Below are positions 7,586 to 12,441 of a stretch of DNA of 12,441 nucleotides, one piece after another. How positions within the stretch are numbered: the stretch's first letter is position 1; the number at the start of each line of letters is the position of its first letter. The position numbers were made by a program, and so were the translations under genes. Location: the NCBI GenBank assembly GCA_039587475.1, contig JBDHIK010000081.1, positions 1 through 12,441 on the forward strand, written 5' to 3'. Source of the DNA: N074bin45 sp039587475 (GTDB taxonomy: Bacteria > Gemmatimonadota > Gemmatimonadetes > Gemmatimonadales > GWC2-71-9). Below the pieces are notes generated by a model. That model had not been told where the DNA came from. It saw only the letters and a program-made list of their open reading frames with translations, and searched no databases.

Positions 7586-8926
7586 ATGATGAACGCCGAC
7601 ACCGACGCCCCGCAGCTGCCGGACCGCCCCCACGCGGCCAGGGCCGAGCGGGCCCTCATCGTCGTGGGTCTGCTGGCCATGTTCTTCACCGGCGGCATCG
7701 GCCCCGACGGCATGCCCCGATATATCGCCCTCGGTCAGCTGATCGAGGGCCAGCCGATGACCGATCACCCATATTCGATGATCGGGCCGGTGTTGGCTAC
7801 CCCTCTGTGGCTCCTTGGAAAGCTGTTGGGATCCGCGCGGTGGTGGACGGGCAAGTTCAACTACGTCGTGTTCCTGTTCGGCGTGCTCTGGTTGTGGTCC
7901 ATCCTGCGACCTCACGTGTCGGCGTCGTTCCTCCGGAAGCTCATCCTCCTGCTCATGGCCGCATCGCTGTTCGGTCGAGCAGCGATGTCGTTCTACGGGG
8001 AGATGCTCACGACCATGCTGGTCGCCTGCGGCATCCTGGCATTGTCGTATCGGTCGTCGTGGCTGGCGTGGGGGGCGGTCATCCTGGGTGTGGCGAACAC
8101 GCCGGCCACTCTGATCGGGCTCGGCGTCTTTGCGGTCGTCTACGCCGTCCACCATCGGCGGGCACGATACCTCGTCGCTCCCGTCCTGGGGACGATCGTG
8201 ATACTCGCCGAGCGGTGGATCCGCCGAGGGTCTCCATTCCTGTCAGGGTACGAGGGCAACGCGGGCCCTGAAACCATCATGCCCTACTCAGGCGAACCGG
8301 GGTTCAGTTACCCTCTCCTGCTCGGCGTCCTGTCCATCTTCCTGTCGTTCGGAAAGGGACTTGTGTTCTTCACCCCGGGCCTCTTTCTGCCGGCCCGCAG
8401 GCGACTCGCCGCGCTCCACCCCCCCTTGCGCCTGGCGTATGCCGGATGGATCGCCTTCGTGGTCGGACTGGTGCTCGTGTACAGCCAATGGTGGTCCTGG
8501 TACGGTGGGTGGCACTGGGGACCACGATTCTTCCTCGTGGCGTCATGGATCGCCTGCTTCGCCCTCGCAGCCTACCTCGTGCGTCCGTCCACCAGGGCCC
8601 TGGTGAACCTGACGGTGCTTGCCGTCGTGATGTGGTCCTTCTGGGTCGGGTTCGACGGCCTCATGCTCGACCAACGCGGCCTGGACTTCTGTACCGAGGC
8701 GGCCTACCGCTGGGAAGCGCTCTGTTGGTATGTGCCGGAGTTCAGTCCCCTCATCCATCCGTTCGTCGGTCGACAACCGCTCGACGGCGAGGACCTCGTG
8801 GTCCTGCCGTTCATGGTGGCCATCATGAGCGTGGTCACCTTTCCGCTGGTGGCGCTGACGGCACGCCAGTCACGGGACGGACTGATCGCCTGGGTCTCCA
8901 GGTACCGGCACGGTTGGAGGGTCTAG
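7586..8926 (+). CDS. Multipass membrane protein, candidate GT-C-type glycosyltransferase
   Basis: This 446-residue protein has about 10-12 hydrophobic segments (first near residues 23-37, last near 403-425). After the first helix comes GGIGPDGMPRYIALGQLIEG, an acidic loop resembling the catalytic Asp-containing first loop of GT-C glycosyltransferases that use polyprenyl-phosphate sugars. Near the middle is QWWSWYGGWHWGPRFFL (301-317), a WY-GG-WGPRF pattern I recall from uncharacterised bacterial mannosyltransferase-like membrane proteins. Both points favour a GT-C fold, but no definite family can be named, and a general unknown membrane protein is the fallback. Start choice is uncertain: ATG codons lie at 7586 and 7589 and a GTG at 7571 would add five residues; none has a Shine-Dalgarno sequence. 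It is divergent from fetA and convergent with the M28 peptidase, so it is probably transcribed alone. Confidence 0.78.
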   Translation: MMNADTDAPQLPDRPHAARAERALIVVGLLAMFFTGGIGPDGMPRYIALGQLIEGQPMTDHPYSMIGPVLATPLWLLGKLLGSARWWTGKFNYVVFLFGVLWLWSILRPHVSASFLRKLILLLMAASLFGRAAMSFYGEMLTTMLVACGILALSYRSSWLAWGAVILGVANTPATLIGLGVFAVVYAVHHRRARYLVAPVLGTIVILAERWIRRGSPFLSGYEGNAGPETIMPYSGEPGFSYPLLLGVLSIFLSFGKGLVFFTPGLFLPARRRLAALHPPLRLAYAGWIAFVVGLVLVYSQWWSWYGGWHWGPRFFLVASWIACFALAAYLVRPSTRALVNLTVLAVVMWSFWVGFDGLMLDQRGLDFCTEAAYRWEALCWYVPEFSPLIHPFVGRQPLDGEDLVVLPFMVAIMSVVTFPLVALTARQSRDGLIAWVSRYRHGWRV

Positions 8927-8971
8927 CGGTACCGGCCACCTCCGAACTCGTGTCACCGCCCGGCACGCGTG

Positions 8972-10534
8972 CTAGTCGAAGCTCCGCCGCGAGGGCCGGC
9001 ACTGGATCCAGTCACGCGGTTCCCCCTCAGCATCGAGCAGCACCGCTCGGTCGCGCGGCACCCGTTCCGGATCCTCCGACGCCAGGTACGCCAGCATCGC
9101 CGCGAGCGTCGCATTGTTCTTGAGATCGTCGAACACGATCTTGTCGTAGGTGTCGCGGTTGGTGTGCCAGGTGTACTGGCGGTAGTCCGGGTAGTTGGAC
9201 TGCAGCCGCCACCCCGGCACCCCGTAGCACAGGAACGACACGTGGTCGCTGCCGCCGCGCTCCTGGGGACCGGGCAGACCCAGCTCGATACTCTCGCTGA
9301 TGTCCGTGGGGATCTGCGCGATCCAGCGCGCCAGGTTCCCCGACGCCCCCAGCAACCCCTGGGTCTGGATGTACTCGATGCGCCAGGTGCCGTTGTCCTG
9401 GTTGAAGGCCACCTGGAGGTTCTCGACCACCTCGGGGTGATCCTCGGTGAAGGCGCGCGACCCGATGAGGCCCTGCTCTTCCGCCCCCCAGTGCCCGACC
9501 AGAATGGTGCGCCGCGGGTTGGGGTAGTTGGCCTTGAGGATGCGCATGGCCTCGAGCATGGTGATGGTACCGGTGCCGTTGTCGGTCGCCCCGGTGGCGC
9601 CATGCCACGAGTCGAGGTGCGCCGACAGCACCACGTACTCCTCGGGCAACTCGGTACCACGAATTTCGCCGATCACGTTGAACATCGGCACCTCGCCCAG
9701 ATCCTCGGCCTCGGCGTCGAGCCGGAGCCGGGGCGGGGGCGCCTGACCGCCGTCCGCCAGCCGGTGCAGCAGTCCGTTGTCCTCGCAACTCAGGTCGATC
9801 GACACCACATCGCTGGTGTACGTCGAGAAGATCTTGTTGACGCCCCACCCCTCCGACCAGCGCGACGTCAGGATGCCGACCGCGCCGGCCTGCTCCATGC
9901 GCTCATAGGCTTCGCGGCCACGGCCCAGCGCCCGCAGCCGGGCGCGCCAGGACCGCTGCGTGGCCATGCGCTGTTCGTGCATGCGCTCCACCGTTCCCTC
10001 ACGCGCCAGCGCCTTGAGGGCCTGCGGTTCCCGGCAGGTGATCTCCGGTGCGGACACCAGCACGAACTTGCCGGCGACGCTCGGCAACCACGCGGTGGCC
10101 TCCTCGTCGGACGTGAACTCCGGCACCGTCACCACGTCACCCTCCACCGGGCCATCGGTCCCGGGGCTCCAGGCCAACAGCTTGGCCTCGAGCGTCTGGA
10201 CCCTGGGGGCGATGAGATCGACGTGGAGGATGCCCTGGCGCCAGCCGCGCCAGGTGCCGTACTCCTCTCGGCGGACGTCGACACCCCAGTCCCGGTAGGT
10301 CGCTTCCACCCAGTCGACGGCCGCGTCGAGGTTGGGGGTGCCGGACAGGCGCGGACCGATCACGTCGATCAGCATGTGGGCCAGCGATTCGGTCTGGGAC
10401 TCTTCCATCCCGGTCTGCCACATGGCCTTGAGGACGGGGTCTTCGCTGCGGAAACCCTGGGCGCTGACGGCGCCGGCGGTCAGCAGGAACAGTGCGACGG
10501 TGACGAGGATCTTGGGCAGATGCCGTGCGGGCAT
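8972..10534 (-). CDS. Secreted M28-family zinc metallopeptidase with PA domain
   Basis: The product has 520 residues. A signal peptide (MPARHLPKILVTVALFLLTAGAVSA, cleavage before QGF) exports it. A protease-associated (PA) insert spans roughly 120-265, with KFVLVSAPE at 156-164 and AGAVGILTSRW at 216-226. The catalytic domain from about 285 carries the M28 set: zinc ligands H306 (SAHLDSW), bridging D318 (GATDNGTG), general-base and ligand pair E352/E353 (WGAEEQG), D380 (NQDNG) and H457 (WHTNRDTYDKI), plus GGSDHVSF at 427-434. All needed residues are present, so it should be an active aminopeptidase or carboxypeptidase of the two-zinc type acting outside the cytoplasm on peptides. The ATG at 10532-10534 is preceded by GGAG eight bases upstream. 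It follows the small membrane-protein gene by 149 bp on the same strand but likely has its own promoter; it converges with the gene at 7586-8926, with only 45 bp between the stops. Confidence 0.95.
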   Translation of the reverse strand: MPARHLPKILVTVALFLLTAGAVSAQGFRSEDPVLKAMWQTGMEESQTESLAHMLIDVIGPRLSGTPNLDAAVDWVEATYRDWGVDVRREEYGTWRGWRQGILHVDLIAPRVQTLEAKLLAWSPGTDGPVEGDVVTVPEFTSDEEATAWLPSVAGKFVLVSAPEITCREPQALKALAREGTVERMHEQRMATQRSWRARLRALGRGREAYERMEQAGAVGILTSRWSEGWGVNKIFSTYTSDVVSIDLSCEDNGLLHRLADGGQAPPPRLRLDAEAEDLGEVPMFNVIGEIRGTELPEEYVVLSAHLDSWHGATGATDNGTGTITMLEAMRILKANYPNPRRTILVGHWGAEEQGLIGSRAFTEDHPEVVENLQVAFNQDNGTWRIEYIQTQGLLGASGNLARWIAQIPTDISESIELGLPGPQERGGSDHVSFLCYGVPGWRLQSNYPDYRQYTWHTNRDTYDKIVFDDLKNNATLAAMLAYLASEDPERVPRDRAVLLDAEGEPRDWIQCRPSRRSFD

Positions 10535-10683
10535 GAATCGCTCCGGAAACGATGGTCAAATGAACGGTTGCAGCGTGGAATATGCTGCCGGACCAGTGGC
10601 AGGGGTAGAGCGTCGCGGTACACCCTGGCCCGACGGTCCCATCGCGGTCCGGGTTTCCCGGGGCCGGGGTGGGTGGTGCCGAC

Positions 10684-11178
10684 TCACGCCGACAGCGGAG
10701 ATCGGTGCCTGACGTCGAGCAGGGCCGCGATGACCAGCACGTGGGTCGTCACCAGGGCCGGCACGACGACGGCCGGGATGAAATAGGTGGCCCCGAATTC
10801 CGGATCAGGCACGTGCAGCCACCCCTGGGTCACCGCATTCAGCATGTCGGCCAGGCCCACGACGCTGAAGAGCCAGACCGCTGGTATCGCCAGAGCCGAC
10901 CCGCGACGGAGCAGCAGAGCCGCGGCCAGAGCCAGAAGCGCCGCCGCCAGATCCCCGTAGGCGGCGGGGAGGGCAAAGCGTGGATCGAGTGCCTCAGCGG
11001 TCACGCCGGGCAGCAGGAATGCCAGCCCTATATATCGAAAGGCGTGGAACAGCAGGATCGGCGTCACCGCTTCCGCCAGCGACACGCGCCGCATCCAGGG
11101 CCACAGGTACCAGCGGGACACCAGCGTGTAGATCACCAGTCCCAACACGATGCTGAGGGGGAGGGCCAGTTCGGTCAT
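10684..11178 (-). CDS. Hypothetical membrane protein, five predicted helices
   Basis: I do not recognise a named family. The product has 164 residues, mostly hydrophobic, with about five membrane segments (near 5-22, 37-57, 72-90, 97-115 and 131-154). Polar residues within or beside helices include FHAFRYIG (44-51), DMLNAVTQGW (111-120) and TTHVL (144-148); the His, Arg and Asp in these could be functional. The ATG (11176-11178) overlaps the marR stop in an ATGA arrangement, and GAGGA lies nine bases upstream inside marR, so the two are translationally coupled. The gene is therefore likely to be controlled by, or to act with, the MarR regulator. MarR proteins often govern export or detoxification genes, but this protein is too short for a classic efflux pump and no transport function can be claimed. 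Confidence 0.85.
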   Translation of the reverse strand: MTELALPLSIVLGLVIYTLVSRWYLWPWMRRVSLAEAVTPILLFHAFRYIGLAFLLPGVTAEALDPRFALPAAYGDLAAALLALAAALLLRRGSALAIPAVWLFSVVGLADMLNAVTQGWLHVPDPEFGATYFIPAVVVPALVTTHVLVIAALLDVRHRSPLSA

Positions 11179-11633
11179 GCGGTCGCGTCCTCGGTTGTCG
11201 CCGGGCTCTCACCTAGCCGGTGCAGGAGGTGAAGACGATCGAGTGTCGCCGCCCAGTCGGCGTGGCCAACCCCGGCGACGATGCGGGTCTGTTGAGCCCG
11301 CCAGAGTGGGACCGCCGCCTCGAGGACCGCCTCCCCGTCCGGCGCCAGAGAGACCTCGCGGGTGCGGGCGTCCCGGCCCGGCGCGATGGTGACCAGTGAG
11401 CGCTCCCGGAGCACCCGCAGATTGCGCGTCAGGGTGGTACGGTCGGTCCCCAGGTGCGTTGCCAGCCGGGAGATCGGCACCGGCCCCAGCTCTCGGGTGG
11501 CGGCCAACAGCGTGAACTGCGCGTTGCCGATTCCGGCCGGGGCCAGGGCGCGGTCGTACAGCTGTCCCAGGGCCCTGGCGGCCCTCCGGGCATTGAAGCA
11601 GGTGCAGTTGCGGATGAGGTGTTCGGCCTTCAT
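11175..11633 (-). CDS. MarR-family transcriptional regulator
   Basis: This 152-residue protein has the MarR layout: an N-terminal dimerisation helix (ARRAARALGQLYDRALAPAGI), then a winged helix-turn-helix (about 37-100) with QFTLLAATRELGPVPISRLATHLGTD, recognition helix RTTLTRNLRVLRERSLV and a wing (GRDARTREVSLAPDG), then C-terminal dimer helices. Cys10 and Cys12 (IRNCTCFNARR) lie just before the first helix. The start at 11631-11633 is supported by GGAG five bases upstream (11639-11642 on the plus strand as ctcc). The frame is open to 11699, but that longer form would cover the intergenic operator region, so it was rejected. It is divergent from arsR and overlaps the downstream membrane-protein gene by four bases. 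The inverted repeat at 11648-11659 lies just upstream of its Shine-Dalgarno sequence and is a natural autoregulatory operator. Confidence 0.93.
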   Translation of the reverse strand: MKAEHLIRNCTCFNARRAARALGQLYDRALAPAGIGNAQFTLLAATRELGPVPISRLATHLGTDRTTLTRNLRVLRERSLVTIAPGRDARTREVSLAPDGEAVLEAAVPLWRAQQTRIVAGVGHADWAATLDRLHLLHRLGESPATTEDATA

Positions 11634-11647
11634 GGCAGCTCCATTAC

Positions 11648-11659
11648 GTGTAACTACAC
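11648..11659. promoter_or_regulatory. Inverted repeat, candidate operator upstream of marR
   Basis: GTGTA-AC-TACAC is a perfect five-base inverted repeat with a two-base core, 15 bases upstream of the marR start codon. An overlapping palindrome, TTAC-GT-GTAA, covers 11644-11653. Read on the minus strand it contains GTTACAC, also found in the second repeat at 11699-11711, which suggests that one regulator binds both. Which regulator (MarR or ArsR) is unknown. Confidence 0.5.
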
Positions 11660-11692
11660 TGATAATGCACCACGGACCGCACCAGTTCCCGG

Positions 11693-11720
11693 TTGACATG
11701 TAAGGTTACACTAACATATT
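11693..11720 (+). promoter_or_regulatory. Sigma70-type promoter of arsR
   Basis: A perfect TTGACA -35 box at 11693-11698 is followed, after a 16-base spacer, by CATATT (11715-11720), which matches four of six bases of the -10 consensus. The expected start of transcription falls about 11727, that is, on or next to the arsR ATG. No Shine-Dalgarno sequence is present between the -10 and the ATG, so a leaderless message is the simplest reading. Confidence 0.6.
11699..11710. promoter_or_regulatory. Inverted repeat inside the arsR promoter spacer, candidate operator
   Basis: TGTAA-GG-TTACA is a perfect five-base inverted repeat with a two-base core lying directly between the -35 and -10 boxes of the arsR promoter, where a bound repressor would block RNA polymerase. 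Its centre is 51 bases from the centre of the related repeat at 11648-11659. ArsR autorepression is the most likely role. Confidence 0.55.
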
Positions 11721-11726
11721 TCCCGC

Positions 11727-12050
11727 ATGCGCCCGGCCTCCGATCAGTCGCCCTTCCACGCCATCGCCGACCCCACCCGGCGCCGCCTCCTGACCATGTT
11801 GCGGTCGGGCGCCTGCTCCGCTTCGGAGCTGGCCGAACCCTTCAGTCAATCGCGTTCGGCGGTATCGCAGCATCTCGCGGTGCTGAGGCGCGCCGGTCTG
11901 GTGGAACGTGACCGGCAGGGCCGCCACCAGGTGTACCGCCTCAACCCCGGGCCGCTGCGCGAAGTCGCAGACTGGACCGCTGCCTTCGACGCCTTCTGGG
12001 ACGACAAGCTCGGAGCCCTGGGCCGCTATCTCGAGGAACACGGCAAATGA
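11727..12050 (+). CDS. ArsR/SmtB-family transcriptional regulator
   Basis: This 107-residue single-domain winged helix protein begins with FHAIADPTRRRLLTML, then helix-turn-helix SASELAEPFSQSRSAVSQHLAVLRRAGLV (in pieces from residue 31) and wing RQGRHQVYRLN, followed by a C-terminal helix (ADWTAAFDAFWDDKL). There is only one Cys (C30), and the ELCVC metal-binding motif of ArsR/SmtB metal sensors is absent, so it is unlikely to be an arsenic or heavy-metal sensor of that type. It belongs to the common group of ArsR regulators encoded just before an SRPBCC/AHSA1 protein. The ATG at 11727 is the first in frame and has no Shine-Dalgarno sequence. The stop overlaps the next gene in an ATGA arrangement. 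Likely autoregulated through the repeat at 11699-11710. Confidence 0.94.
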   Translation: MRPASDQSPFHAIADPTRRRLLTMLRSGACSASELAEPFSQSRSAVSQHLAVLRRAGLVERDRQGRHQVYRLNPGPLREVADWTAAFDAFWDDKLGALGRYLEEHGK

Positions 12051-12441
12051 CCAAAGTGCGCACCCTCCGAAAGGAAGTCTTCTATCCCCAGCGCCCGGAG
12101 CAGGTCTGGGCCGCCCTCACCACCCCCGAGGCGTTGGCCGAGTGGCTCATGCCCAACGACTTCGTAGCGGAAGAGGGCCGCACGTTCGAGTTCCGGGTGG
12201 ACGGAATGCTCAATTACTCGGGGATTACCGAGTGCCGGGTCCTCGAGGTGGTCCCGCCGGAACGCCTGGTGTATACCTGGGTGACGAAGATGAAGAACCG
12301 GCTCGATCACCCGCCGATGACGTTGGTGTGGACGCTGCGCCCCGAGGGCACCGGTACCCGGCTGATCCTGGAACAGACCGGCCTGGAGCACCTGTCGTGG
12401 TGGTGGCGCTTCTCGATGACCCACGGCTGGACCCGGATGCT
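12047..12441 (+). CDS. SRPBCC / AHSA1-domain protein, truncated by window edge
   Basis: The first 131 residues are present and the frame is open to the end of the window. The sequence begins MTKVRTLRKEVFYPQRPEQVWAAL, then TTPEALAEWLMPNDF, FEFRV, CRVLEVVPPERLVYTW, MTLVWTLRPEGTGTRLIL and EQTGLE. This is the helix-grip (START-like) fold of the AHSA1 (activator of Hsp90 ATPase homologue 1-like) branch, with its hydrophobic ligand cavity. Such proteins bind small hydrophobic molecules; the ligand is unknown. GAGGA at 12033-12037 gives a ribosome site nine bases before the ATG, and the four-base overlap with arsR indicates co-translation. The pair may work as a ligand-responsive unit, although direct interaction is not shown by sequence. 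Confidence 0.93.
   Translation, partial: MTKVRTLRKEVFYPQRPEQVWAALTTPEALAEWLMPNDFVAEEGRTFEFRVDGMLNYSGITECRVLEVVPPERLVYTWVTKMKNRLDHPPMTLVWTLRPEGTGTRLILEQTGLEHLSWWWRFSMTHGWTRM

Noticed and set aside
10649..10661. CCGGG-ttt-CCCGG hairpin downstream of the small membrane-protein gene
   Set aside because: Five stem pairs, no T-run, and common by chance in DNA this rich in GC; a terminator is possible but unsupported.
10535..10683. Intergenic stretch before the M28 gene, with a CATATT box (10579-10584, minus) flanked by GCAGC/GCTGC repeats
   Set aside because: It is the likely promoter region, but no convincing -35 box is found at the right spacing, so no promoter is called.
8969..10786. A 605-codon plus-strand open frame opposite the M28 peptidase
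   Set aside because: It is antisense to a peptidase with all catalytic residues intact, its composition is Arg/Gly/His-rich and it shows no recognisable motif.
1..12441. Search for defence systems, CRISPR repeats, insertion sequences, tRNAs and phage genes
   Set aside because: No spaced direct repeats, transposase or integrase motifs, tRNA-like cloverleaf or toxin-antitoxin pair could be recognised; every substantial gene fits ordinary envelope, peptidase or regulatory families.

Overview
This is a GC-rich bacterial window from a diderm (outer-membrane) organism. It carries a complete TamA/TamB pair, a secreted M28 metallopeptidase and a probable lipoprotein amidohydrolase. Gene style (an AQA-type signal peptide, an ArsR plus AHSA1-domain pair, large exported peptidases and amidohydrolases) would fit Gemmatimonadota or a related phylum, but that placement is an inference from general resemblance. 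No rRNA, tRNA, mobile element, CRISPR array or phage signal was seen, and coding density is very high.

Layout. At 1-326 (minus) lies the N-terminal part of a YtcJ-like amidohydrolase that runs off the left edge. From 7532 down to 405 (minus) four genes lie head to tail: a FetA-like ATPase, a FetB-like permease, the outer-membrane barrel protein TamA and the inner-membrane-anchored TamB. The fetA/fetB and tamA/tamB junctions are one-base TGATG overlaps and fetB/tamA are 44 bp apart, so this looks like one transcription unit joining an inner-membrane ABC exporter to an envelope-spanning bridge. Divergent from it, at 7586-8926 (plus), is a multipass membrane protein with GT-C glycosyltransferase-like features. 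Convergent with that gene is a full-length secreted M28 peptidase (8972-10534, minus). A MarR regulator (11175-11633, minus) overlaps by four bases a small unknown membrane protein (10684-11178, minus). Divergent from marR are an ArsR regulator (11727-12050) and an overlapping SRPBCC/AHSA1 gene that runs off the right edge.

Functional reading. Nearly every gene belongs to a known family and no clearly new defence or mobile system is visible. The parts most worth a second look are the fetAB-tamAB linkage, a tandem 95-residue duplication inside TamB, and the compact marR/arsR control region. That region has two related inverted repeats, one placed inside the arsR promoter, and arsR appears to be transcribed as a leaderless mRNA.
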